From contig NZ_CP130749.1 in NCBI RefSeq assembly GCF_030563405.1, positions 1,484,265 through 1,548,264 on the forward strand: a stretch of 64,000 bases of DNA, written 5' to 3'. This DNA is from Vibrio sp. SNU_ST1. GTDB taxonomy: Bacteria; Pseudomonadota; Gammaproteobacteria; Enterobacterales; Vibrionaceae. This document shows positions 17,050 to 25,891 of this stretch, piece by piece. The notes beneath the pieces are model-generated. The model worked only from the letters and a program-made list of their open reading frames with translations. It was not told where the DNA came from and did not search any database. Position 1 is the stretch's first letter. Every line of letters begins with the position of its first letter. The position numbers and the translations under genes were made by a program.

Positions 17050-17562
17050 TTAGCTAAGAAGTTCTCGGAAATGCGAGTATTGAATGTTGCCCTCTTTCCA
17101 CCCAGAAAGCCGGGAGGACGGAGAACTCACAATACTGGTCCAGTGCTGCTTAGAATCCAACAACGGTGTATTGAAAAGCAGAGAGGCCAGTAATGAAGGG
17201 GGAGAGAAGTCGATCAGTAGATGATAAGCAGGCTCAAGATCCGCCACGCTTTCTTGCTCGTTACTGAGCATACGTCTGAAGTTTGCAGCTTGGAGGCTCG
17301 ACTCGGTGTCATGATAGTTGGAACTATCACCAGAAGGATCGGTGCCAAACTGAGCTTTGTTGCACTCTAAGTAGCTTGACGGGTTATCCGTAGCGGCTTG
17401 TTTACACTGTTTTTTCGCGGAAGATTGTTCATTCTGTGAAGATTGCTCTTGAGCCGAGTATATTTGGAATGGCTTAGAAGGAAACGAATAGCCGTTAGAA
17501 TTCACTAAGCCAAAGCTCAGTAAAAATAACATTAAGACTAATCGAGTACCTAGTTTAAGCAA
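17050..17562 (-). CDS. vemP: VemP-like secretion monitor (arrest peptide)
   Basis: This 170-residue secreted leader protein probably pauses its own translation unless it is exported, and so controls the downstream secDF pair. It has a hydrophobic signal sequence (about 7-22), a Gln/Ser-rich middle with cysteines at 53 and 67, and a C-terminal segment RLSGWKEGNIQYSHFRELLS. That segment closely resembles the SGWKE-N arrest core I remember from V. alginolyticus VemP. Trp155 lies 15 residues from the end, against 16 in the 159-residue V. alginolyticus protein. The position matching its arrest codon Gln156 would be Leu168 here. The start is TTG with AGGA 11 bases upstream; an ATG at 17532 is an alternative. 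Family call from memory. Confidence 0.82.
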   Translation of the reverse strand: MLKLGTRLVLMLFLLSFGLVNSNGYSFPSKPFQIYSAQEQSSQNEQSSAKKQCKQAATDNPSSYLECNKAQFGTDPSGDSSNYHDTESSLQAANFRRMLSNEQESVADLEPAYHLLIDFSPPSLLASLLFNTPLLDSKQHWTSIVSSPSSRLSGWKEGNIQYSHFRELLS

Positions 17563-17710
17563 TTAACAAGAATCCTGAATGGTAGAAACAGCGACAATAT
17601 ATAACAGCTATGAAAGTTACAATTGATTTAAAATCACAACTGCGCATATTTGACACTGCGCTGACAATAGCTCACCTCGTCACACTGTGTTCATGCATCC
17701 ACTATCGTCA

Positions 17711-17745
17711 GAAAACAAAAAGCCAAGCAATGACTGCTTGGCTTT
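17711..17745 (-). terminator. Terminator after first M16 peptidase gene
   Basis: AAAGCCAAGCA pairs perfectly with TGCTTGGCTTT around a 5-nt loop, with a T-rich tail on the minus strand (TTTTTGTTTTC). Confidence 0.9.
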
Positions 17746-17802
17746 GATTTGGTCGCGAGAACAGCGATTTAAGCTATCGTTTTCACGTTCTACACTGAGC
17801 CT

Positions 17803-17840
17803 AGGCTTTAGGCTTTAGGCTTTAGGCTTTAGGCTTTAGG
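17803..17840. repeat. Heptamer tandem repeat AGGCTTT across a stop codon
   Basis: There are five perfect copies of AGGCTTT (17803-17837) plus a partial sixth. The M16 gene's stop codon (17829-17831) and its last two codons fall inside the array, so a change in copy number could alter the stop context or leave it unchanged, depending on which unit is lost. Confidence 0.92.
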
Positions 17841-20609
17841 ACGCAGGATGTTCTTAACCTTACGGCTGTTCTCGCCAAAAATACGCTGTATTAGATCATT
17901 CATATCTTCAGTGGATATCGATCTCGCCACGCGCTCAACTTGAGACAAGGCTTCGATATCGTAACCATGAAGTAGATAACGAGACACATACCACGCTTGG
18001 TCAATAGAGCTCATCTCGAGAGGCGTAAAGTCAGCTTCAAACTGTTTCACAACCGCTCGCATTTCCTCTTCAGAAACGCCTTGTAAAAGGTCTGTAATCA
18101 CCTTATCAATTGCCACTTCCACTTTATCAACGTTATCTGGCGCTATCATCGCACCGATAACCCACTCGTTACTCAACTCACTATCTGCTGACGCTGAGAA
18201 TGTATAAGGCGAGTAATCTAAGCTCAACTCTTCACGAATATAGCTATCTAAGCGAGTCGCTAACAAACGTTCCAGTATGCTTTCCATGAAGATATCTTTT
18301 GACGTAATGACTTTTTCAATCGTGGTTACAGTACTAGGTTCAGCAATGACTCTTAAGACGTACTCCGCGCTATTCACGTTGTTGATCGCTAAATCAATGC
18401 GTGGTTCTGATGGTTGCTTGTAAGCCACCTTAAAGTCAGGAACTAGAGCTTTTTCCAATGGAATAGAAGCCAAATATTGCTGAACCAAAGGCTTCAATAC
18501 GCTAGGATCAATATCACCAACGATCACCAATTGATTATGCCTCATTTGACCAAACAGTTGCTGATGAAGGTGGCTGATATCTTCCACAGAAACCACTTCA
18601 ACACGGTCTTTATTAACAAAGAGGTGACGGCTTTCTTGACGATAAATATTTTGGTTTATTGCACGTTCAAACTGGCCAACAGGACTGCTCAAGAACGATT
18701 CTTGACCTTGTACAAACTCCTGCTTCACAGCTTCTAGCTGCTCGGGATTTATTTTAGGCGCGGTTATGAAAGTATAAAGCGCAGCAAACGTATCTTTTAG
18801 CCCATCTTTTTTGATATTAAATTCAACACCATGACGAGTATTGCCTATAAAAGAATCGGCTTGAATATTTTCACGGTCAAAGTACGCTTGAAGTTCAGAA
18901 CCGGTCAAATCACCCACACCACTTCGAGCAAAAGTAGGCAATGCAACCTCAACCGCTGGGTATAAGCTTGGATCCAAAGCAGCCTTTCCACCCAAACTCA
19001 TGTACATCACGCCAACATCATCATTCGCCAGTGAGTCACGTAAGTACCACATATCAATGCCATTACTTAACGTCCATTTTTGAATGTATGGGTCGACAGA
19101 TATTTGTTCAACCAGCACAATATCGCCTTGAGAACTCGGTACCGCAAAAGCACTGCCCGCCGCTGCAACCAACGGCGCGGTGCCCATTTCGCTATAAGTG
19201 GCTTTCAAGCTATCTAACGAGTTATTGATTGCGGCTCTATTTTCAGCCTTATTCATACCAATGATCATGAAATAATCACCAGAAAGTATGCTTTTTATGT
19301 TGTCATTAATAGCTTCAAGACTGAAGTTGGAAATGAAATCTCCCATACTGGCCTGATAATCTTTCTGTGATTGAACGATTCGACCGGTCACTAAAGCACT
19401 TGCTTTATTGTTCGCATGGTCGACACCGTCTTCTTTATCCCAGTCATCCTCAATATTATCGAGTAAGTTTTGGTAGTAGTGCTGCTCACCGACGATCTCC
19501 GCTTTCGACACACCGTAATCACGCAATGATGCCAACGTCGAGAGCATCTTTTGCTGAGTCACTTCACGGCTTCCAACAGGGAATCCAATACTTGTTGATG
19601 AATAAAGCAGAGCACCCATTTCAAGACTGTCTGACGCTATCCATTGAGTAGGCAAAGCCGCATCATTAAATACCGCTTCAAGTCGTTGTTGAATCAATAA
19701 CTGGGAGGTTTCATCCAACCAACGTTGGTGCTGTTGATCGTGAGTTTCAATGATGTTTGAGCCTCGGTTAAACGTCAGTGAAATACTTGGGGCTTCTCTC
19801 TTCGTATACTCAACATAGTCACCTTCGTTGAAAGTGGTGACTTTCTGTTTCACTGGTTTGGGCGTTTCACCACGCTGCCAACTAGAAAACTTCGCTTCGA
19901 TTAATGGGATCACGGTTTCGATATCCACATCACCTGAAACAACAAGCTCTACGATTTGTGGTTGATACCAAGTCTGGTAAAAATTGGTTAGGGTTTGAGA
20001 AGTGGCATTTACAACCGATTCTTTAGTTCCCAATGCGTCTTGAGATTCATACGGTCCACCTTCAATAAAGTGGTCATAAAACACTTCTGGGAATGATTTA
20101 TCATCAAGGCGAGCCATACGAAACTCCCCAAGAACCACACCTTTTTCTTTTTCAACTTCTGAACTGGCGAGATCCAATCCATCACCGATGTCTCGCATCC
20201 ACGTTAGGGCAGGCTGTAATTGTACGCTATCGGGTAAATCTAGCTGATATACCGTCTCTTCATAAGAGGTGTAGGCATTAATATCAGCCCCAAAACTAGC
20301 ACCTGCATCTTCAAATAGTCGAATCACATCGTTTTGCGAGAAGTTCTTACTGCCATTAAATGCCATGTGTTCGACAAAATGCGCATAACCTTCTTGTTGA
20401 TGAGTTTCTTGAATAGAGCCTGCATGTACGACTAAACGAACAGAAACTGGCGCTTCATGATCAGGGTAAACATGATAGGTAAAACCATTCTCTAGCTGGC
20501 CTGAAGTCCAAGCAGGGTCCGGTTGGATGAAGGTGTCAGTCGTTTTTGATGTTGAACTACAGCCAACCAAGGTAAGGCATATTGCCGTCGCTAAATAATA
20601 TGTTTTCAT
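17829..20609 (-). CDS. M16 family zinc metallopeptidase lipoprotein
   Basis: This 926-residue insulinase/pitrilysin-type protease has a lipoprotein signal with lipobox LVGC (Cys17), so it is anchored in the envelope. The inverted zinc motif HFVEH is at His77, Glu80 and His81, and the third ligand region EKEKGVVLGE is at about 153-162. The length suits the two-repeat M16 clamshell, with the second, non-catalytic half from about 480. Such enzymes degrade short peptides in the periplasm or at the outer membrane. It is a tandem paralogue of the gene at 20957-23719, each with its own terminator. Its end lies inside a heptamer repeat. Substrate unknown. Confidence 0.92.
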   Translation of the reverse strand: MKTYYLATAICLTLVGCSSTSKTTDTFIQPDPAWTSGQLENGFTYHVYPDHEAPVSVRLVVHAGSIQETHQQEGYAHFVEHMAFNGSKNFSQNDVIRLFEDAGASFGADINAYTSYEETVYQLDLPDSVQLQPALTWMRDIGDGLDLASSEVEKEKGVVLGEFRMARLDDKSFPEVFYDHFIEGGPYESQDALGTKESVVNATSQTLTNFYQTWYQPQIVELVVSGDVDIETVIPLIEAKFSSWQRGETPKPVKQKVTTFNEGDYVEYTKREAPSISLTFNRGSNIIETHDQQHQRWLDETSQLLIQQRLEAVFNDAALPTQWIASDSLEMGALLYSSTSIGFPVGSREVTQQKMLSTLASLRDYGVSKAEIVGEQHYYQNLLDNIEDDWDKEDGVDHANNKASALVTGRIVQSQKDYQASMGDFISNFSLEAINDNIKSILSGDYFMIIGMNKAENRAAINNSLDSLKATYSEMGTAPLVAAAGSAFAVPSSQGDIVLVEQISVDPYIQKWTLSNGIDMWYLRDSLANDDVGVMYMSLGGKAALDPSLYPAVEVALPTFARSGVGDLTGSELQAYFDRENIQADSFIGNTRHGVEFNIKKDGLKDTFAALYTFITAPKINPEQLEAVKQEFVQGQESFLSSPVGQFERAINQNIYRQESRHLFVNKDRVEVVSVEDISHLHQQLFGQMRHNQLVIVGDIDPSVLKPLVQQYLASIPLEKALVPDFKVAYKQPSEPRIDLAINNVNSAEYVLRVIAEPSTVTTIEKVITSKDIFMESILERLLATRLDSYIREELSLDYSPYTFSASADSELSNEWVIGAMIAPDNVDKVEVAIDKVITDLLQGVSEEEMRAVVKQFEADFTPLEMSSIDQAWYVSRYLLHGYDIEALSQVERVARSISTEDMNDLIQRIFGENSRKVKNILRPKA

Positions 20610-20752
20610 AACAACCTCTTAATGTCATTCATCGACAATATACAGATTGAGTTAACGATTATTATTTAATATTGAACCGAATGAGTATCTTTGTGATCTG
20701 GATCTTTATTTTATAAATTACCACCAGTTATATAAGATGCGAATTGCGAGCA

Positions 20753-20850
20753 TTTAAAAGTCAGTACCTAGTTTAAAAGTCACTAACTAATCTAAAAGTG
20801 ACAAGCTTAAAAGTAACGAATTTAAAAAAGTAACAAGTTTAGAAGACTAG
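20753..20850. repeat. Degenerate tandem repeat of TTTAAAAGT-type units
   Basis: Six related units start near 20753, 20772, 20791, 20806, 20821 and 20838 (period 15-19). The consensus is roughly TTTAAAAGTNACNAA. The array lies in the 347-base gap between the two M16 genes; the rest of that gap holds only a terminator and the promoter of the first peptidase. Confidence 0.75.
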
Positions 20851-20861
20851 CTCCAACCTAA

Positions 20862-20892
20862 CGAAAAAGCCAAATGACGGTGCATTTGGCTT
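20862..20892 (-). terminator. Terminator after second M16 peptidase gene
   Basis: AAGCCAAATG pairs perfectly with CATTTGGCTT around a 6-nt loop, with TTTTCG on the minus strand after it. Confidence 0.88.
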
Positions 20893-20956
20893 AGGTTCGA
20901 CATCATATATTCAGGGTGAAAGCGACTTTTCTGAAAAGTCACTTTACTCAATCACC

Positions 20957-23719
20957 TTAACTTTGTGGCCTTAACAAATTCTTCAACTGGTAGCTGTTAT
21001 CTCCAAAAATTTCTTTAGCATACTCAGTCATATCTTCACTAGAAATTGAATCTGTCGTTCCCTGTAAGTCAAACAGTGCCTCAACACCATAGTCATGAAT
21101 CAAGTAACGTGAAATAAACCAAGCTTGTTGAGTGGGCTTATATTGAAGTGGCGTGAGGTCGGCCACTAGCTGTTTAGCTGCCGTTCGAGTCTCTTCTTCA
21201 GAGATCCCTTTGACAGCTTCAGCAATAACTTTATCAATCGCCTGTTCTATCTTATCTGAGTTCTCAGGCGCAGCTAAAGAGCCGACCAACCAGTCATAAC
21301 TTGGCTCACTGTCTTGAGATACCGAATACACAAAAGGCGCATAATCCAAACCTAATTCTTCGCGAACATAAGCCGTTAGGCGGCTCGACAATACACGCTG
21401 AAGCATATCGTCCATAAACACATCCTTTGCTGTTTTCTCTCGAGCTTGCTGAGAAATAATACGCAATAAGTACTGGCTGCTGTCTTCATTATTGATGGAT
21501 ATATCGATTCGTTCTTTCGAATCAGTGCTATAGGCAACTTGATAATCAGGAGACACAACGGCTTCCAACGGCAATGAAGCAACATATTGGCGTACGAGAG
21601 GCTTAATTTCAGATGGCTTAATATCAGCAACGATGACAAGCGTATTGTCTCTTAACTTCTGAAAGAGTTGGTGCTGAACGTCAAGTATATCTTGAGATGT
21701 CACGGCTTCAATATCTTCACTTTCCAGCATGATATGACGACTACTATCTTGATAGCTATTTTGGTTAACCATCTGAATAAACTGACCCACGGGTGTTTCT
21801 AGATAAGCCGTGCGATCTTGTGCAAATTCAGATTTCACAGCCTCAAGCTGATCGCTGTCGATTTTAGGTTCGGTCACAATGGTATACAGTGCAGCCAAGC
21901 CTTCTGCGAGCGTCTTTTTCTTAGTGCTTATTTCCAGCCCATGATGAGTAAAGTTGATGAAGGGATAAATTTGGATGTCTTTGCGTTTCAAATGGGTATT
22001 TAATTCCGATCCACTGAATTTACCAACACCACTACGGATCGATGCTGAAATCGCCACCTCTGACGCAGGAAATAGAGAAGAATCTAGTGCTGCTTTTCCA
22101 CCTTCACTCGCATAATAAACACCAACATTATTACCCACCTCAGGGTTTCGTAAATACCAAACCTCGATACCATTGCTCAATGTCCATTGCTGTAAGTTAG
22201 GATCCTCACTCACCTGAATTTGTTTCACAATTTCGCCTTGAGATTCTGGCACGCTAAACGCAGAACTTGCGGTAACGAGCAGTGGTTTGTTACCCGTATT
22301 TTTATAGGCTTTTCTGACATCTTTTAGCTCGTTATCCATTGCTAGCATGTCTTCCTTAGAAGATAAACCTAACCCCAAAATGTAAGGGCTAGAAAGCAAA
22401 TCATCTAAGTTATCATTCACAGCCTCGAGATCCGTATTCGCAAGAAACGTTTTCAAGCTCGACTTATAATCAAGCTGTGATTGAACGGGTTGATCAATGA
22501 CCAATGCTGTTGATTTGCCGTCAGCATGAACCACGGCATCCATTTGATCCCAGTTTACTTGAATGTCGTCAAGGTTCGCTTGGTATTGCTGAAGCACACT
22601 CGCCAACTCATATTCACTTACGCCATAATCACGCAAAGAGGCGAGAGTAGAAACAAACTGCTGCTGACTTTGCTCTCGGCTACCAACAGGAAAACCGACC
22701 GTAGTAATAGAATACCTTTGGTACTCTAATAAGTAGGGTGTTGAAGCAACCCACTGCACGGGCAATGCTGCGTCAACAAAATCAGAATTCAACCTTTGTT
22801 GGATAAGTTGTTGAGCAATATCATCTAACCAAAGCTGATGTTGTTGCTCATGGCTCTGTGTCACTCTTTCCCCACGATCAATGACTATCCCGATGCTCGG
22901 TGGCTCGACCCCAGATCCATACGCCACAAAATCTTGAGTGTTATAATCCACTGACGTGTTCTTCACGGGAACCGGTGTTGTGCCTCTTTGCCAATCAGAG
23001 AAAGTTTCTTCAATCAAAGGGATCACTTCTGCCAGAGTAATATCACCAGAGATAATCACTTCAGTTAACTGAGGTTGATACCAAGTTTGGTAATAGTTCT
23101 TTAATTCTTGAACATTCGCATTAGAAACGGATTTTTTATTGCCGATGGGATCGTTACTTTGGTAAGTCGTCCCTTCAACCAGATGATCGTAGAACTTAAA
23201 CGAGAGGGGCTTATCTTCAACTCGCGTGTATCGAAATTCCCCAAGTATCACACCTTTCTCTTTTTCAATTTCAGCTTCGGACAGCAATAAACCATCGCCA
23301 ATGTCTCTAAACCAAGCCAGCGCTTTATCTAGGTTCTTATTGTCGGGCAGATCTAATTTATAGAGGGTTTCTTGATAAGAGGTGTAAGCATTTAAGTCTG
23401 CACCAAAGCTGGCACCAGATTGCTCAAATAGCTCGACCACCTCATTTCCCGAAAAGTTCTTGCTGCCATTAAACGCCATATGTTCAACAAAGTGGGCGTA
23501 CCCTTTCTGTTGTTCGCTCTCTTGCAAAGATCCGGCATGCACTAGTAAGCGTACCGAGACAGGTTGTTCTTGGTCAGGGTAGACATGGTAGGTTAATCCG
23601 TTATCTAACTCTCCTTTGACCCAGTATGGATCGGATTTCAATAACGTTTGTTGCTGAGGAGTAGAGCTGCAACCTAGCAATGTGGAGCTCAATACGACGA
23701 CTAAATAGTATGCTTTCAT
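20957..23719 (-). CDS. M16 family zinc metallopeptidase lipoprotein (paralogue)
   Basis: This 920-residue paralogue of the 17829-20609 gene has the same architecture: lipobox LLGC with Cys17, zinc motif HFVEH at His76, Glu79 and His80, and EKEKGVILGE at about 152-161. The two proteins agree over long stretches of the N-terminal catalytic half (for example GYAHFVEHMAFNGSKNF) and less in the C-terminal half, so they come from an old tandem duplication and have diverged, possibly in substrate preference. GAGA before the ATG serves as ribosome site. It has its own terminator to the left and a 228-base upstream gap. Confidence 0.92.
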   Translation of the reverse strand: MKAYYLVVVLSSTLLGCSSTPQQQTLLKSDPYWVKGELDNGLTYHVYPDQEQPVSVRLLVHAGSLQESEQQKGYAHFVEHMAFNGSKNFSGNEVVELFEQSGASFGADLNAYTSYQETLYKLDLPDNKNLDKALAWFRDIGDGLLLSEAEIEKEKGVILGEFRYTRVEDKPLSFKFYDHLVEGTTYQSNDPIGNKKSVSNANVQELKNYYQTWYQPQLTEVIISGDITLAEVIPLIEETFSDWQRGTTPVPVKNTSVDYNTQDFVAYGSGVEPPSIGIVIDRGERVTQSHEQQHQLWLDDIAQQLIQQRLNSDFVDAALPVQWVASTPYLLEYQRYSITTVGFPVGSREQSQQQFVSTLASLRDYGVSEYELASVLQQYQANLDDIQVNWDQMDAVVHADGKSTALVIDQPVQSQLDYKSSLKTFLANTDLEAVNDNLDDLLSSPYILGLGLSSKEDMLAMDNELKDVRKAYKNTGNKPLLVTASSAFSVPESQGEIVKQIQVSEDPNLQQWTLSNGIEVWYLRNPEVGNNVGVYYASEGGKAALDSSLFPASEVAISASIRSGVGKFSGSELNTHLKRKDIQIYPFINFTHHGLEISTKKKTLAEGLAALYTIVTEPKIDSDQLEAVKSEFAQDRTAYLETPVGQFIQMVNQNSYQDSSRHIMLESEDIEAVTSQDILDVQHQLFQKLRDNTLVIVADIKPSEIKPLVRQYVASLPLEAVVSPDYQVAYSTDSKERIDISINNEDSSQYLLRIISQQAREKTAKDVFMDDMLQRVLSSRLTAYVREELGLDYAPFVYSVSQDSEPSYDWLVGSLAAPENSDKIEQAIDKVIAEAVKGISEEETRTAAKQLVADLTPLQYKPTQQAWFISRYLIHDYGVEALFDLQGTTDSISSEDMTEYAKEIFGDNSYQLKNLLRPQS

Positions 23720-23879
23720 AACGATCTCTTTGAAGGGCTTTCCTCCAATATATCCGATCGCAAAAGCATAATAATTTCATATAAATTCAGTTATTTAAAT
23801 TTTGAGAGACAACCTAAACATGCGCGAAACTGTTAACTTTATAAATTACATAAGCTGATCGTCATGGGTTGTAGAGCGG

Positions 23880-23965
23880 GGTATCAGGTCCTCTTAAATT
23901 CGTTTATCTCTTTAAGCTGATTTATTGGATTCCTTTAAACAGGTTTCTCACATCCCTTTAAACAG
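23880..23965 (-). repeat. Degenerate tandem repeat after the LytTR regulator stop
   Basis: On the minus strand, units TTTAAAGGGAT, TTTAAAGGAAT, CTTAAAGAGAT and TTTAAGAGGAC follow one another at spacings of 18-23 bases. The first unit is the last coding segment of the regulator and the rest lie downstream. CCTTTAAACAG occurs exactly twice (23932 and 23955). Confidence 0.65.
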
Positions 23966-24784
23966 AACTTGCGAGGCACGGCTGATCGGCAGCTTCTCGC
24001 CCGACACATAAGCCGACATCTGACCTGAGAGCCCTTTCTTCACCTTATCAATGGCCGACACTTTCACCACCACCGAGCGGTGAATCTGCCAAAATTCATC
24101 GGGGTTAAGCTGGGTGATAAGCTCTTTTAGCGATACGCGAAGAATAAACTCCTCTAGCGAACCGCCTTGGCCTTTTTTGAATATCGACACGTATTTGTCT
24201 TCCGCTTTGAAGTAAGCAACATCATCGACGGCGATTAGGTGAATGTCTTCTCCAACACTGGCTTTGAGCCACGTTAGATGCTTCTTCTGCTGTTGATAAA
24301 GGGGCTGCGCTTGCTGAGAAGTCGATTGTGATAACTGCTGAATCTGAGCCATTAACGCCGTGATATCAGGTTGCTCTGGCGTAATACCTGATTGCGACAG
24401 ACGCGCTTGAACCTTCTGACATGTAGCGAGTAGACGCTCTTCGTTGATTGGTTTCAGCAGGTAATCCATCGCATTGTGCTCAAAGGCTTTGACCGCGTAT
24501 TCGTCATAAGCCGTAATGAACACCACCAAGGGTGGTGAATTTAACTTGTTCAATTGTTTCGCCAGCGAGATTCCATCCAGCTCAGGCATACGAATATCGA
24601 GAAAGACCACATCAGGTTTAAGCTGCTGAATACTCTGCATCGCCTCTAAACCATTTTGTGCCTTGCTGACGATTTCTAGCTCCGGCCAAACCTCAGCCAA
24701 ACTCTTGTCGAGATGGTGCCTTAACAGTGCTTCATCGTCTGCGATAATAGCTGTTACGCTCGGCTGTATTGCTGGGTTGTTCAT
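23948..24784 (-). CDS. LytTR-type response regulator
   Basis: This 278-residue regulator has a receiver domain (acidic DDE at 16-18, phosphoacceptor Asp63 in FLDIRMPELDG) and a C-terminal LytTR DNA-binding domain (about 170-278, with the HRSVVVKVSAIDKV stretch). A Gln-rich linker lies between them. LytTR regulators usually control cell-envelope, secretion or nutrient-uptake genes. It is last in the seven-gene operon running from 30737 and is paired with the kinase just upstream (72-base gap). Its likely target is its own operon or a related envelope function. Confidence 0.92.
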   Translation of the reverse strand: MNNPAIQPSVTAIIADDEALLRHHLDKSLAEVWPELEIVSKAQNGLEAMQSIQQLKPDVVFLDIRMPELDGISLAKQLNKLNSPPLVVFITAYDEYAVKAFEHNAMDYLLKPINEERLLATCQKVQARLSQSGITPEQPDITALMAQIQQLSQSTSQQAQPLYQQQKKHLTWLKASVGEDIHLIAVDDVAYFKAEDKYVSIFKKGQGGSLEEFILRVSLKELITQLNPDEFWQIHRSVVVKVSAIDKVKKGLSGQMSAYVSGEKLPISRASQVLFKGM

Positions 24785-24856
24785 GGTTAATCCTTTAAAT
24801 TCACACTGTAAATCGTCTATTTTTCGTCACTGTTCTGTGCTTTCTGGTGTGTAGTT

Positions 24857-25891
24857 CTAGACAACTGCGTCAGTCAGCGGTAACAAGATTGTCGAGACGA
24901 CCCCACCTTCAGCAGGTTCAGTAATCGTTAGACTCGCCTTATCACCATAAAGGGTTTCGATTCGCTGACGAATATTGCTTAATCCAACACCGTGCCCCGT
25001 ATTCGCAGAAGACGTTTTCAGCCCAGCGCCATTATCTGACACTTCAATTTTTAGTTGCTGAGCTTGCTGAGTAATGCGGATATTCACTTGGCCACCAGCC
25101 GCTTGAGGTTCGATACCGTGCGTGAGTGCATTCTCGACTAAGGGTTGAATCAAGAAGGGTGGAATCACCTGAAAATCACTAATCTCGTGTGTTTCAATCG
25201 AAAACGCTAAGCGCTCACCCAAGCGTATCTTCTGAATATTAAGATAAGCGTCTAGCAAGTCGACCTCTTGCGCGATGGTCGACTGCTCGGTACGGCTATT
25301 TTTCAAAGTGACACGCAACAAGTCAGTCAGTTTTTCAAGCATCAACTTAGCTTTGGCGCTGTCACTCTCAATCAATACATTGATGGTCGCAAGAGTGTTG
25401 AACAAGAAGTGCGGCTCAATTTGGCTTTGCAACTGTTTAAGCTGGCTTAATACCACCACCTTTTCTTGATCAGCCTGACGACGCTTGGCCACTTCCAATT
25501 CGTTATCGGCACGTAATTGCTGCTCTCGGGTATAGAAATAGTAATAGCAAACCGAACAGAAGATCACACCCAACAACACCACAGATTTAAGGTCAGAAAT
25601 ATTTGCCCCGAAATATCCGTTTAACCAGTAGTGCGCATTCAAGGTGCCAAAGGTCATCGCGATCACCATTGAGATACCGACTTCAAATACTCTGGATTCG
25701 GTTTTAAACAACTTAACCAAAATAAAAGAAGATCCCACAGCGCTATAGCCAAAACCAAAACTGATCGCCAGATTGACCATAAAATCACCGCCCCAAATCG
25801 TTTGTGTCGTGATAGCAATGACGAAACAAAACAGAGTGGTTAGCGTAAAGCTTTTAATCCATGAAGCCTGACGGTTTGAAAAAGTGTTCAT
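24857..25891 (-). CDS. LytS/YehU-type sensor histidine kinase
   Basis: This 344-residue kinase has four N-terminal membrane segments (about 15-33, 40-60, 70-90, 103-121), little periplasmic sequence, a short coiled-coil, then the His_kinase domain with the phosphorylated His161 in IEPHFLFNTL. The ATPase domain shows LIQPLVENALTHG and SDNGAGL, and GHGVGLSNIRQR. Such kinases sense signals in or near the membrane. Its ATG overlaps the stop of the barrel gene by one base (TAATG), so it is translationally coupled to the envelope system it probably monitors. Confidence 0.92.
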   Translation of the reverse strand: MNTFSNRQASWIKSFTLTTLFCFVIAITTQTIWGGDFMVNLAISFGFGYSAVGSSFILVKLFKTESRVFEVGISMVIAMTFGTLNAHYWLNGYFGANISDLKSVVLLGVIFCSVCYYYFYTREQQLRADNELEVAKRRQADQEKVVVLSQLKQLQSQIEPHFLFNTLATINVLIESDSAKAKLMLEKLTDLLRVTLKNSRTEQSTIAQEVDLLDAYLNIQKIRLGERLAFSIETHEISDFQVIPPFLIQPLVENALTHGIEPQAAGGQVNIRITQQAQQLKIEVSDNGAGLKTSSANTGHGVGLSNIRQRIETLYGDKASLTITEPAEGGVVSTILLPLTDAVV

